The notes under the pieces: generated by a model
The model's database searches: none
The model's input: the letters and a program-made list of their open reading frames with translations, nothing else
Told to the model about the DNA's origin: nothing
Made by a program: the position numbers and the translations under genes
From: an uncultured Alphaproteobacteria bacterium
GTDB lineage: Bacteria; Pseudomonadota; Alphaproteobacteria; RF32; CAG-239
Direction: 5' to 3'
Assembly (NCBI GenBank): GCA_910584385.1
Contig: CAJUAK010000003.1
Location: forward strand, 1 to 64,000
DNA: 64,000 bases
In this document: positions 6,432 through 15,507 of the stretch, piece after piece
Layout of the letters: each line of letters begins with the position of its first letter
How positions within the stretch are numbered: the stretch's first letter is position 1

Positions 6432-7745
6432 ATGACGCCTGCCGGACAAAGCATCCTTTACAAACTTGGAGATAACTACACGCTTACAAAAGCAAGCGGT
6501 AAAGAATGTATAATGATTCTGCGGGATAAAGAAGAGAATGTTGTCTGCGTCATGGACTTTTGCAACAATAAAATTTCTCATCTTAAAGAAGACAAACATC
6601 TTAAAGTCAAGGAAAATGCCCGGAAGGTTTTAGCAGATTTCATCGTCAAGAACCATTATAAAATTACGGAAGAAATCGCCCGCATTTTAAAATTATCTAT
6701 CTGGAAAAAAGAAGGGGGCGAAGAAGAATACTTGACGCCTTCCCAATTCCTAACCCTGGTTAAAAATGCAGAATCCCCGTTAAACATAACTGTTTATGGC
6801 TTATCGCAGCGCAAATTAAAATTTCCCGATTATCTTCAGGGCGGCGTTTTTAAGCTTAAAGACGCCAAGGTGGAAAAAATTGAAATCGGGCAAGAAAGCA
6901 ACATCAATTTGGATTTGAGAGACAATATTTATATTCGCAGCCTTAATATCGGCAAAAATTTTACCGGAAATATAAACCTGTCTTACAGCAGCATTAAAAA
7001 TATCCGTGCCAAAGACAATTGCCGCATTAATTTAACCATTTTCAGCAGCCTGAAATGTTTTGATTTTGAAGCCGGCGATGTTTTCAGCGGGAATGTCGTC
7101 ATCAAAGATTCCTGTTTCCATCACCTCAAAGCCGGCTATTACTGCTATGCCAAGCTTAACCTTTCCGAAAATTGGGGACGCAAAGAAATTTCCATTGGCG
7201 ATGCTTTTCGCGGCGAATTAAATATGGACAGCGTTTATGCGCCGAATATCAATATCGGAAAAAACTGCCTCGGAAAAATCAAAATCACCAGCCGGGACAA
7301 CATGCAAGGCGCACCCCGCCTGAACATCGGCAAAGCTTTTGACGGCGAATTAAACATGGATGCCTCACAGGTTATCGAATGGGTGGAAATTGGCCCGCAA
7401 AGCAAAGGAAAAATAAGCATTTTGGGCTCGCCTTCCCTCAAGGTTTTGAAATTTGACAAGATGTATAGCGGAACAGCCGATGTCAGCGCCTCAGGCATTG
7501 AATATCTGCGCGCCAAGGACGGATGTTCCGGGAATTTTGTTTTGATGGACTGTCCGCACTTAAGCCTGGTCAAACTCCCTGTTAACAAAAAGAGTTCCGT
7601 AAAAATAGAACGCCAACCGCTTAACATTATTGCCGACAAAGACAATATTTATTACCAATATAACGTGATGGAACTTCCGAATAAATACTTCACGCCCTGG
7701 TATAAGGAAGCCGGCGATTTTCTCCGCGAACATTTTTTTAATTAA
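6432..7745 (+). CDS. Repeat protein, predicted beta-solenoid
   Basis: A 437-aa protein of unknown function. Residues 1-125 are a non-repetitive head. From about 150 to 385 there are roughly eleven imperfect units of 20-24 residues, with the pattern I-G-x-x-[FS]-x-G-x-[IL]-x-[IL]-x-x-S, seen for example as IGKNFTGNINL, IGDAFRGELNM, IGKAFDGELNM and IGPQSKGKISI. Two units instead begin AKDNC and AKDGC. Such short alternating-hydrophobic repeats normally stack as a right-handed beta-helix, as in bactofilins and pentapeptide proteins, though neither signature is present. No signal peptide is seen. The gene stands alone between hsp20 and the 7835 gene. Confidence 0.65.
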   Translation: MTPAGQSILYKLGDNYTLTKASGKECIMILRDKEENVVCVMDFCNNKISHLKEDKHLKVKENARKVLADFIVKNHYKITEEIARILKLSIWKKEGGEEEYLTPSQFLTLVKNAESPLNITVYGLSQRKLKFPDYLQGGVFKLKDAKVEKIEIGQESNINLDLRDNIYIRSLNIGKNFTGNINLSYSSIKNIRAKDNCRINLTIFSSLKCFDFEAGDVFSGNVVIKDSCFHHLKAGYYCYAKLNLSENWGRKEISIGDAFRGELNMDSVYAPNINIGKNCLGKIKITSRDNMQGAPRLNIGKAFDGELNMDASQVIEWVEIGPQSKGKISILGSPSLKVLKFDKMYSGTADVSASGIEYLRAKDGCSGNFVLMDCPHLSLVKLPVNKKSSVKIERQPLNIIADKDNIYYQYNVMELPNKYFTPWYKEAGDFLREHFFN

Positions 7746-7770
7746 TTATGACAGTTTTGTTACAATTATA

Positions 7771-7799
7771 TTGTATCTGCCTAATAAATATGTTATAAT
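7771..7799 (+). promoter_or_regulatory. Sigma70-type promoter with extended -10
   Basis: TTGTAT at 7771-7776, 17-bp spacer, TATAAT at 7794-7799 preceded by TG at 7791-7792. It lies 36 bp before the ATG at 7835. Confidence 0.7.
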
Positions 7800-7834
7800 A
7801 AGCTATATGGTGATAAACAGCCAGGAGACTTATT

Positions 7835-8260
7835 ATGATGAACTTGAAACTCAAAAAAATGGGGCTTGAATACACCGACCGGGTAGAAAAAGCCGCGACT
7901 AAAAAAGAACTGTTCGCACTCTTGTTTGAGGTAACGGATTGCGAAATGAGGTTTGAGGACTTACACCTGGTATTATCGCCCATACTGGCACGGCTTGAGG
8001 CTGTTAAAGCTGTCATAAGAATGCGCAATAATGAAGAGCGCCTGCAAAACATCTTAAAGCAGCTTAAGACTTCCCGCGCAGCCGGATTTGACGATGTGCT
8101 GGTCAACAAGCTCACGTTTTGCAGCCCGTCTCCTGCAGATTATGCTTATATTGCTCTTAACTCTTATATTGAAAAGAAATTCGGCACGGCTGCAAATTTC
8201 AAAGACGATTGGCACAAATTCCGCTGCAGTTTGGCTCCTGAAGTCGAGATGTGCATTTAG
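7835..8260 (+). CDS. Hypothetical protein, 141 aa
   Basis: Not recognised. It appears all-helical and soluble, with an amphipathic N-terminal half (RVEKAATKKELFALLFEVTD) and a region rich in Leu, Arg and Glu that could pack as a helical bundle. ATG 7835 follows AGGAG at 7823-7827 and a strong promoter, so expression is well supported. Its end lies 12 bp from the convergent radC stop. No partner gene suggests a role. Confidence 0.65.
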   Translation: MMNLKLKKMGLEYTDRVEKAATKKELFALLFEVTDCEMRFEDLHLVLSPILARLEAVKAVIRMRNNEERLQNILKQLKTSRAAGFDDVLVNKLTFCSPSPADYAYIALNSYIEKKFGTAANFKDDWHKFRCSLAPEVEMCI

Positions 8261-8272
8261 CCGCAGCTTTTA

Positions 8273-8965
8273 TTAAAACAGCCCTTCGGCGCGAAAGCTG
8301 AAATGTCCGAATTTTCCAATGATGATATGGTCCTGCAGGGTGATATTCACGCATTCGGCAGCTTCTCTTATCTGCTTGGTTACGGCGATATCCTGCCTCG
8401 ACGGCGTTGCATCGCCGCTTGGGTGGTTATGAACCAAAACAAAGCTTCCGGCATGGTTTTGCAACACGGCTTTTATCACTTCCCTTGGATGGATTGCCAC
8501 ATTGTTAATGGTTCCTTTTTGCAATGTTTCTTCACCGATTACCCTTAATTTGCTGTCCAGGTAAATAACACGCAATTCCTCAATATCCTGGTGCGCCATG
8601 CATGCCCGGCAATAATCTATCAATTCATCCACGCTTTTAATAACCGGGGCATCCTGAGCCTGCAGGTTCTGCCAAGACATCCTTAAGCCGGCTGTTTTGA
8701 TAAGCTGCAGCATGACTGCCGTATTTTCGCTAATTCCTTTAAAAGACAAAAGTTCATCATAAGAGGCGTTAACGACCCCGGCAAAGGAGCCGAATTCCTT
8801 AACAAGCGCCTTCGCAATGGGCTTAACGTCCCGACGCACAATCGTGTAAGTCAGGACTAATTCCAAAAGCTCATAATCAGCCATATCGCGCCCTTGGCTT
8901 TTTAAGAATCTTTCCCTAAGCCGCTGGCGGTGCCCAAGATAATCCGGCGCTTGCGTTTCACTCAT
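8273..8965 (-). CDS. radC: RadC family JAB-domain protein
   Basis: A 230-aa protein with the usual two parts: an N-terminal helix-hairpin-helix-like segment (residues 1-100, ending in FKGISENTAVML) and a JAB/MPN-type metalloprotease-like domain. The JAMM motif is complete: H179-N-H181-P-S-G with D192. Despite the name, a role in recombination repair is not established for the family; the domain is predicted to be a zinc hydrolase. It lies 3 nt after map on the same strand and is probably co-transcribed. Confidence 0.92.
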   Translation of the reverse strand: MSETQAPDYLGHRQRLRERFLKSQGRDMADYELLELVLTYTIVRRDVKPIAKALVKEFGSFAGVVNASYDELLSFKGISENTAVMLQLIKTAGLRMSWQNLQAQDAPVIKSVDELIDYCRACMAHQDIEELRVIYLDSKLRVIGEETLQKGTINNVAIHPREVIKAVLQNHAGSFVLVHNHPSGDATPSRQDIAVTKQIREAAECVNITLQDHIIIGKFGHFSFRAEGLF

Positions 8966-8968
8966 TTC

Positions 8969-9775
8969 TTAATCCAATTTGTAAGGCGGCTTATCAAGCC
9001 CTTTAGGAGAATAGGTAAAAACTTCAACCCCGTCTTTTGTTACACCCATAGAATGTTCAAACTGTGCGGACAAAGATTTATCCCTGGTAACCGAGGTCCA
9101 GCCGTCTTGCAAAATAATCCCGTCCGGACGCCCGATGTTTATCATCGGCTCAATTGTAAAAAACATGCCTTCTTCAATCAGCGCGCCAGTGCCTCTTACG
9201 CCGCAATGCATAACATTCGGCGCATCATGGAACACTTTGCCCAGGCCATGCCCGCAAAACATATCTACGACGGAATAACCATATTTATGGGCATATTCTT
9301 CAATTACCGCGCCAATATCCCCCATCCGGGCGCCCGGCTTTACGGCATCAATGCCGCGCATCATGCATTCATAAGTTACTTCGCAAAGGCGGGTTGCCTT
9401 TAATTTCGGCTTGCCGGCATAATACATGCGGCTGGTATCGCCGTACCAACCATCCAAAATAACGGTTACGTCAATATTTAAAATATCCCCGTCTGCCAGT
9501 TTTCGTTCATAACTCGGAATACCGTGGCAAATAACATGATTAATGGAAATGCAGGTGCATTTCGGATAGCCGTGATAGCCCAAACAAGCCGGAACGGCTC
9601 CGTGAGACACGATATAATCACGCATTAAGTCGTCTAATTCCCCGGTTGAAACACCCACCTTCACAAATGGCGTAATATAATCTAAAACTTCGGCAGCCAA
9701 CTTGCCGGCTTTGCGCATCGGTTCAAAATCTTCCTTATCATACAAGACGACGCCGTCTTTCCTTTTTATAGACAC
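8969..9775 (-). CDS. map: Methionine aminopeptidase, type I
   Basis: A 268-aa cytosolic enzyme that removes the initiator methionine from nascent proteins. All five metal ligands of the pita-bread fold are visible: Asp in NIDVT, Asp in GDTSR, His in CGHGLG, Glu in TIEPM and Glu in QFEHS. Length and the lack of an extra N-terminal zinc finger fit bacterial type Ia. It lies 12 bp from sfsA and 3 nt from radC, in the order sfsA-map-radC. Confidence 0.96.
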   Translation of the reverse strand: MSIKRKDGVVLYDKEDFEPMRKAGKLAAEVLDYITPFVKVGVSTGELDDLMRDYIVSHGAVPACLGYHGYPKCTCISINHVICHGIPSYERKLADGDILNIDVTVILDGWYGDTSRMYYAGKPKLKATRLCEVTYECMMRGIDAVKPGARMGDIGAVIEEYAHKYGYSVVDMFCGHGLGKVFHDAPNVMHCGVRGTGALIEEGMFFTIEPMINIGRPDGIILQDGWTSVTRDKSLSAQFEHSMGVTKDGVEVFTYSPKGLDKPPYKLD

Positions 9776-9787
9776 TTTTTTTGCCTT

Positions 9788-10486
9788 TCAATAACTGATA
9801 TTTAATTTTCTGCCTATTGATATACCTTTTTTATCAATCTTGCAACCATAACAAATAAATTCCAAGCCGTTTTTGGCTTCATCAAAAATCTTAGCGGCGG
9901 ACACAGGGTCTATGCTCCAGGAAAAGCGCACGTCCAGGCAATCTTGCCGGGGCGCAATCATAAAAACTTTGGTTTTATGCCCCTGCCGCCTTAAGCGGTG
10001 CATTTCTTCAAACATCTGCAGTTCGAAAAAGCTGACCTGAGCCGGAAAAATGGCCGAGCCTTTGTCTTTATGATACATATTGGCAATGAAAACATAGCAT
10101 TTTTCACCTTTATCATTGCTCAGTTCAAAATCGATATGGTTGATTTTTTCGCTTAAGTCAATCATCCTGATGCGGGAATAGGCATTAAAATCTTCAAGCA
10201 CGCCTTCATGAAAAGCTTCCATAAACAATTCAAGATTATGCCCGGAGTTTACCAAAACCAAACCTTCGCCCCGGTTAACCAGTTCCAAATCATAAGGCAC
10301 CCGCCGGCGCTTGTCTTTGGCGGGGGTTAAAAAAGCTTCGTTTCCGACTTGGTGCAAAACGGCAGAAGCCTCGCCTTCCGCGCAAAAGGCAGGAACAACC
10401 GTCCCGTCTTGCAGTTCCACATCCACAATCAGGCTTTTATACCGGCGCACAATCCGCCCTTTTATTAATTCATTTTCAAACAGCAA
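9788..10486 (-). CDS. sfsA: SfsA family protein
   Basis: A 232-aa protein of the sugar fermentation stimulation family, recognised by its start (LIKGRIVRRYKSLIVDVELQ), the VNSGHNLELFMEAF segment and CLDVRFSWSIDPV near the end. SfsA has an OB-like N-terminal part and a nuclease-like core and was first linked to maltose gene activation in E. coli; the true activity is uncertain. It heads the leftward sfsA-map-radC cluster and is divergent from alaS. Confidence 0.88.
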   Translation of the reverse strand: MLFENELIKGRIVRRYKSLIVDVELQDGTVVPAFCAEGEASAVLHQVGNEAFLTPAKDKRRRVPYDLELVNRGEGLVLVNSGHNLELFMEAFHEGVLEDFNAYSRIRMIDLSEKINHIDFELSNDKGEKCYVFIANMYHKDKGSAIFPAQVSFFELQMFEEMHRLRRQGHKTKVFMIAPRQDCLDVRFSWSIDPVSAAKIFDEAKNGLEFICYGCKIDKKGISIGRKLNISY

Positions 10487-10650
10487 AGGTTTTCCCCGTT
10501 TTTATAATTACCACTATAAAAAATTTCCGGCAGATATGCAAGCGCCGTTTCTTAAGATTTTTCAAAATATCTTAAAATTTTCTATTGATATATTTCAAAG
10601 ATTGCATTAAAAAGCAAAGGTTAAACACTGTTTTTGTTTGGGAAGATAAT

Positions 10651-13287
10651 ATGACAACAACATTAAAAGACATTCGCAGCACTTACCTTAATTTTTTTGC
10701 TAAAAACGGCCATAAAGTTATTCCGTCCAGCTCGCTGGTTCCGGATAACGACCCCAGCCTGATGTTTACCAATTCCGGCATGGTTCAGTTTAAAAATATT
10801 TTTACCGGCAACGAAACGCGCGATTACACGCGAGCAACAACTTCCCAAAAATCAGTTCGTGCCGGCGGCAAGCATAATGACTTGGACTCTGTCGGCTATG
10901 ACGTGCGCCACCACACTTTTTTTGAAATGCTCGGCAACTTCTCTTTTGGCGACTATTTTAAGGATGACGCCATTGCCTGGGCCTGGGAACTTTTAACAAA
11001 AGAATTCTGCATGCCGAAAGACCGCCTGGCCGTAACGATTTATCATAATGACGACGAAGCGCACGACATTTGGAAAAAGGTTTCCGGACTGCCAGAAGAC
11101 CGCATTATCCGCATTGCGACCAAAGATAACTTTTGGCAAATGGGCGATACCGGCCCCTGCGGCCCCTGCTCTGAAATTTTTTATGACCACGGCCCCGAAG
11201 TTTGGGGCGGCCTGCCCGGCACGCCGGAAGAAGACGGCGACCGCTGGATTGAAATCTGGAACCTGGTATTTGACCAATTTGAAGATTTGCCTGACGGAAC
11301 GCGTATTCCGTTAAAACGCCCTTCTATCGACACCGGCATGGGTTTGGAAAGAATGTCTGCCATTTTGCAAGGCGTCCATTCAAATTTTGAAATTGACATC
11401 TTCCAAAATTTAATCGGCGCAATTGCCAATTTGGCAAATTCTGATCCGAACGGCCCGTTAAAAGCTTCCCATAACGTGATTGCCGACCACTTGCGCGCCA
11501 TGAGCTTTTTGATTGCCGACGGCGTTCTGCCTTCAAACGAAGGGCGCGGATATGTTTTGCGCCGCATTATGCGCCGCGCCATGCGCCATGTCCATTTGCT
11601 GGGCGTGAATGAGCCGATGATGTATAAACTTCTTCCGGCTTTGCAAAAAGAAATGGGCGAGGCTTACCCTGAATTATACCGTGCAGAGGCTTTAATTACC
11701 GAAACGCTAAAAACAGAAGAAAGCCGTTTTATCAAGACAATGGAGAAAGGGCTTAAACTTCTTGATGAAGAAACTGCAAACTTAAGCAAAGGCGATAAGC
11801 TCAGCGGCGAGACAGCTTTCAAGCTTTATGACACTTATGGCTTTCCTCTGGATTTGACACAAGATGCCCTCAAAAACAAAGGCATTGACGTTGATACAAA
11901 GGGCTTTGACGAAGCCATGGAAAGACAAAAAGCGGAAGCCCGCAAAAATTGGGCAGGAAGCGGAGACGCCGGAACAGAAAAAATCTGGTTTGAATGCCAG
12001 GATAAGCTCGGCGCTACGGAATTTTTAGGATATAACACGCTTAAGACAGAAGCGGAAATCACAGGCCTTGTCCAAGACGGAAAATCTGTTGACGAAGTTA
12101 CCTCCGGCGAATTTTACCTCCTTTCCAACCAGACGCCTTTTTATGGCGAATGCGGCGGACAAGTCGGCGATATCGGCGTGATTAAAAATAAAGACTTTGA
12201 AGCGGAAGTTACTGATACCAAACGGAAACTGAACGACCTCTTTGTCCATATCTGCAAATTAAAATCCGGCACGGTTAAAGTCCACTCCTTTGCTTCTTTT
12301 GAAGTTGATGAGAAAAATCGCAACGACATTCGTGCCAACCATTCCGTAACCCATCTGGTTCACAAAGCCTTGCGGACAATTTTAGGCGAACATGTTACGC
12401 AAAAAGGCTCCCGGGTTGCGGCAGACGGCATGCGCTTTGACATTTCGCACCCCAGGCAAATTACGGCTGAAGAATTGCAAATGGCTGAAGACATGGTTAA
12501 TGACGCCATCCGCCATGACTATCAGGTTGTTACCCGCATTATGACGCCGGACGAGGCTGTTAAATGCGGCGCTATGGCGCTCTTTGGCGAAAAATACGGT
12601 GATGAAGTGCGGGTTGTTTCCATGGAAGATGAAAACGGCGTTTATTCTATGGAACTCTGCGGCGGAACGCATGTTTTCAATACCGGAAACATCGGTTATT
12701 TTAATATTGTTTCAGAATCTGCCGTTGCGGCAGGCGTGCGCAGAATTGAATGCGTTACCGGACACGGGGCTGAGAAATATGTCCAGTCACTGGAAAATAA
12801 ACTCCGCCATCTGGGCACGATGCTCAAATCAAACATTAATGATATTGAACAGAGAATCCAGAATCTGATGGAAGAAAAGAAAAAGCTGGAAGCAGACATC
12901 TTTAACCTGAAAAAATCTTTTGTCAGCAACAAAACCGCAGACAATAAAGAAAAAATCGCCCAGGTTGGCGGCATTAATTTTGTTGCGAAAATTGTTGATA
13001 ACATTCCGGCAAAAGAATTGAAGGCTTTTGTTGACGAAATTAAAGAACAAATTAAAAGCGGCATTATTGTCCTTATTTCCAAAACAGACGGCAAGGCCTC
13101 GGTCGTTATCGGCGTTACGGATGATTTGAAGGACAAACACCCGGCAACAGCCCTGATTAAAGAAATCGCCCCTTATGTCGGCGCTCAAGGCGGCGGCGGG
13201 CGTCCGGACATGGCTCAGACCGGCGGCAGCGATATTTCAAATATCGAATCGGGAATCGAATCCTTGAAGGCGAAAATTTCCGCTTAA
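10651..13287 (+). CDS. alaS: Alanine--tRNA ligase
   Basis: An 878-aa class II synthetase that charges tRNA-Ala. In order it shows the catalytic core with motif 2/3 features (YDVRHHTFFEMLGNFSFGDY, IEIWNLVFDQF, DTGMGLER), the editing domain with zinc ligands HSVTH at the start and CGGTH near residue 670, a coiled-coil stretch and the glycine-rich C-Ala domain (GGGGRPDMAQ). The length matches the family. ATG 10651 is chosen because the canonical MTTTLKDIRSTYLNFF begins there, with GGGAAG upstream; the frame extends to 10585 without homology. A strong terminator follows. Confidence 0.97.
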   Translation: MTTTLKDIRSTYLNFFAKNGHKVIPSSSLVPDNDPSLMFTNSGMVQFKNIFTGNETRDYTRATTSQKSVRAGGKHNDLDSVGYDVRHHTFFEMLGNFSFGDYFKDDAIAWAWELLTKEFCMPKDRLAVTIYHNDDEAHDIWKKVSGLPEDRIIRIATKDNFWQMGDTGPCGPCSEIFYDHGPEVWGGLPGTPEEDGDRWIEIWNLVFDQFEDLPDGTRIPLKRPSIDTGMGLERMSAILQGVHSNFEIDIFQNLIGAIANLANSDPNGPLKASHNVIADHLRAMSFLIADGVLPSNEGRGYVLRRIMRRAMRHVHLLGVNEPMMYKLLPALQKEMGEAYPELYRAEALITETLKTEESRFIKTMEKGLKLLDEETANLSKGDKLSGETAFKLYDTYGFPLDLTQDALKNKGIDVDTKGFDEAMERQKAEARKNWAGSGDAGTEKIWFECQDKLGATEFLGYNTLKTEAEITGLVQDGKSVDEVTSGEFYLLSNQTPFYGECGGQVGDIGVIKNKDFEAEVTDTKRKLNDLFVHICKLKSGTVKVHSFASFEVDEKNRNDIRANHSVTHLVHKALRTILGEHVTQKGSRVAADGMRFDISHPRQITAEELQMAEDMVNDAIRHDYQVVTRIMTPDEAVKCGAMALFGEKYGDEVRVVSMEDENGVYSMELCGGTHVFNTGNIGYFNIVSESAVAAGVRRIECVTGHGAEKYVQSLENKLRHLGTMLKSNINDIEQRIQNLMEEKKKLEADIFNLKKSFVSNKTADNKEKIAQVGGINFVAKIVDNIPAKELKAFVDEIKEQIKSGIIVLISKTDGKASVVIGVTDDLKDKHPATALIKEIAPYVGAQGGGGRPDMAQTGGSDISNIESGIESLKAKISA

Positions 13288-13305
13288 GCGCCAAATTCAG
13301 TTTTT

Positions 13306-13342
13306 AGTCCGTGCTTTTAACCTTAAAAGCACGGATTTTTTT
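13306..13342 (+). terminator. Terminator of alaS
   Basis: Stem TCCGTGCTTTTA / TAAAAGCACGGA with a 3-nt loop followed by a run of T. Confidence 0.9.
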
Positions 13343-13421
13343 AACTTAAATGAATTTTACTTCTTTGTTTTTGCTTGCTAAAATAAAAAAATGCATTTTT
13401 TGTCATTTTTACTCTTGCATT

Positions 13422-13447
13422 TTGTCTATAAATTTGTTATATATAAT
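13422..13447 (+). promoter_or_regulatory. Possible promoter of the 13498 gene
   Basis: A perfect TATAAT at 13442-13447 in a very AT-rich stretch. The -35 element is unclear: TTGTCT at 13422 is 14 bp away and TTGCAT at 13415 is 21 bp away. Confidence 0.4.
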
Positions 13448-13497
13448 GCATCTTATAACGATTAATATATAATTATAAACCTAAAAATATAAAAAAT

Positions 13498-13836
13498 ATG
13501 TGCAAAATTCCAGAAATCCGTTTGAACGTGTTAGCTACCGCAGCTCAACTAAGAAAATTCAACACCATCGGTGACAATTTCGCCGCAGCTGTCTTCCTGA
13601 CACTCTTCAAACCTTCTAAGAAATACCGATGGTCTGCCCGGGCCCCTTTCCCTGCCGTTATCTGCCACACAAAAGATGGAAACCTTGCTGTCTGCAATGC
13701 GGTTACCGGCAAGAAAGAAGTCATCGAAGCCAACAGCTTCAAAGCCACGCCTCTTGGCGCCCGCTTCGAATACAAAGGGCACGTCTACGAGGCCGAATAC
13801 CTCAACGGGCTTCCTCGGTACTATTGTAAAAAATAA
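13498..13836 (+). CDS. Hypothetical small basic protein
   Basis: A 112-aa protein I do not recognise. It is basic (FKPSKKYRWSARA), soluble, and its second half looks like a small beta fold: FPAVICHTKDGNLAVCNA, then ARFEYKGHVYEAEYLNGLPRYY. Two features are odd. There is no Shine-Dalgarno before ATG 13498, only AT-rich sequence, and its codons end in C more than those of neighbours (AAC, ACC, ATC, TTC frequent), which may mean a foreign origin or high expression. Good terminators on both sides make it an independent unit. Confidence 0.5.
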   Translation: MCKIPEIRLNVLATAAQLRKFNTIGDNFAAAVFLTLFKPSKKYRWSARAPFPAVICHTKDGNLAVCNAVTGKKEVIEANSFKATPLGARFEYKGHVYEAEYLNGLPRYYCKK

Positions 13837-13862
13837 CTTGCTGCTTCTGCAAGCTTTTTTCT
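13837..13862 (+). terminator. Terminator of the 13498 gene
   Basis: Stem CTTGC / GCAAG with flanking AA/TT pairs, then a run of T. A second weaker hairpin lies at about 13880-13912 and could serve dut on the other strand. Confidence 0.65.
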
Positions 13863-13981
13863 TACTAGCCATTAACTTAAGAACGTCCGGACTTGTGAAA
13901 GCCCGGCGTTTTGCTTTTTAAACAGGAACGTCTGAATGAAAACTTTCGGCATCCGCTTTGAATGAACGGAAAAACGGACAG

Positions 13982-14461
13982 CTATCTCCCGGTTGAACCC
14001 AAGCCGCCGGTGCCCCTGTCCGTATTAAGCGCCGCAAATTCTTCTTCGCTTATCTCTTCAAATTCTGCGTGGTAGGGAAATGGAAGTTCAACCTGGGCGA
14101 TTTTGTCTCCGGGCTGGATTGTATAAATTTTTCCGCTGTTTTCGCTGTTGGTGTTCAGCAAGCCGATAAACCATTCGCCGCGGTAATCGGTATCAATAAT
14201 CCCGGCAATGGTGATTATGCCATGTTTAATTGCCAATCCGCTGCGGGAACAAACCCGAAACCAGAATGGCGCTTCAGGAGCTGTTTTTATGCCTGTTGGC
14301 ACGCCGATATGTTCTCCGGGATGCAGAACAACCGGCTCGTTTATGGCCGCACAAATGTCAAAGCAGGCGGCGCCAGCGCTTCCATAGCTTAAATTTGCAG
14401 AATTTTCAACATAATGGGGCAGTTTTACAAATTTAACCTTCGTTTTGAGAATTTCCACCAT
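13982..14461 (-). CDS. dut: Deoxyuridine 5'-triphosphate nucleotidohydrolase
   Basis: A 159-aa trimeric dUTPase that hydrolyses dUTP to dUMP and pyrophosphate, keeping uracil out of DNA and feeding thymidylate synthesis. Family motifs are visible in order: GSAGAACFDI (I), CSRSGLA (II), GIIDTDYRGEW (III), QPGDKIAQ (IV) and the C-terminal arm RGTGGLGSTGR (V). GGAGG lies 9 nt before the ATG. It overlaps the end of folA by 29 nt, so the two thymidylate-pathway genes are coupled. Confidence 0.95.
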   Translation of the reverse strand: MVEILKTKVKFVKLPHYVENSANLSYGSAGAACFDICAAINEPVVLHPGEHIGVPTGIKTAPEAPFWFRVCSRSGLAIKHGIITIAGIIDTDYRGEWFIGLLNTNSENSGKIYTIQPGDKIAQVELPFPYHAEFEEISEEEFAALNTDRGTGGLGSTGR

Positions 14462-15032
14462 AGGTACATTCCTCCAATATCCGCAGCAGCCTTTTTAAAA
14501 CAGCCTGGTCGACAAAGCCGCCGGCTTTTACATAAATTGCCGTATGCACATTATCTTGCACAAAATCTTCCGTGATTTTACGATATTTTTTCTCAAGCAC
14601 ATTGATACATGGCGTAATATCTATCCTTGTCCCTTCCAAATTTTTGTCCGGTTCGCCGTGGTAAACAGAATCGACAACAATATCGGGCATCAGCTTATTG
14701 CCGCCTTCCATAAATAATTTATAAACGCTGGCGCCGCCGGCAATATATAAATCATCCTCCACATCTTTAAATTCGTTAATGTCATTGACCACAAAATGGC
14801 GTTTTTTATCAGAAACTTCGTATTTGGGGTTTAAGGTCAACACATAGATATCGCGGTTTGGCAGCGTGCGCCCGGGAAAACTTTCGTAAGTTTTCTCTCC
14901 GGCAACAAGCGTACATTCTTCCGTCATTTTGCGAAAGCGTTTAAAATCTGACGGGATGTGCCAGGGGATATTCGCCCCGATGCCAATCAGATTATCCCCT
15001 TTATGGCGGCACCAAATTGCAATTTTTGTCAT
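14433..15032 (-). CDS. folA: Dihydrofolate reductase family protein
   Basis: A 199-aa protein of the DHFR fold, which reduces dihydrofolate with NADPH. IGIGANIPWHIPSDFKRF carries the substrate-binding segment with the acidic Asp after PS, then GEKTYES and RTLPNRDIYVLT bind NADPH, and LYIAGGASVYKLF is the conserved GG motif. About 35 residues at the C-terminus extend beyond a minimal DHFR. The AAGGAGAGG ribosome site is strong. It is the first gene of a folA-dut pair. Confidence 0.85.
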   Translation of the reverse strand: MTKIAIWCRHKGDNLIGIGANIPWHIPSDFKRFRKMTEECTLVAGEKTYESFPGRTLPNRDIYVLTLNPKYEVSDKKRHFVVNDINEFKDVEDDLYIAGGASVYKLFMEGGNKLMPDIVVDSVYHGEPDKNLEGTRIDITPCINVLEKKYRKITEDFVQDNVHTAIYVKAGGFVDQAVLKRLLRILEECTYGGNSQNEG

Positions 15033-15142
15033 CTGCCTCTCCTTTTGTGAATTTGAGATTGCTTTTTTTCATTATAAATAAAAAAAAATTTCCCATTCAA
15101 AAACATCTCTTTTTCCCACAGCTTTTTATTCATATTTTTGAC

Positions 15143-15171
15143 TTGAAAAAAGCCAGAGAATCCCCTATATT
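15143..15171 (+). promoter_or_regulatory. Promoter of tmRNA
   Basis: TTGAAA at 15143-15148, 17-bp spacer, TATATT at 15166-15171, just upstream of the tmRNA acceptor piece. Confidence 0.6.
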
Positions 15172-15177
15172 GAAAAT

Positions 15178-15490
15178 GCCGGTGCTTCATCGGCTATGAC
15201 ACTAGAGGCAGTATGAAATAGATATTTTGGACCCGGGGGCAGTACCCGGCACCTCCACCAAAACAAACAACGGGGGTGAAACAGGTTTGACAGGATATAG
15301 TAAAGATATGTTAGCTGTGTTCGGTGAGATACCACCGTTATCGGTTCAAATTAAAATGAGTGCTAATGATAATTACGCTCCTGTTGCAGTAGCTGCTTAA
15401 GCCAAAGCAACAAACTTAAATCCTTTTAGCTATGGATAGCCGAAAGTGGGGAATGAGCCACCCAGCAACAGAACGGCTCGCTTACTTTAT
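15178..15490 (+). ncRNA. ssrA: tmRNA, circularly permuted two-piece type
   Basis: The order is reversed relative to standard tmRNA. The 3' acceptor piece comes first and ends in CCA at 15258-15260. An 11-nt intervening loop follows, then the mature 5' end GGGGGTGAAAC at 15272. The acceptor helix is perfect: GGGGGTG pairs with CACCTCC (one G-T). The T-arm reads CCGGG-GGCAGTA-CCCGG, typical of alphaproteobacteria. The tag reading frame is 15362-15400 and encodes ANDNYAPVAVAA then TAA, so tagged proteins end in a hydrophobic ClpXP degron. Processing should remove the intervening loop. The outer ends are estimated. Confidence 0.92.
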
Positions 15491-15507
15491 TTAGGATGGG
15501 TGTATTT

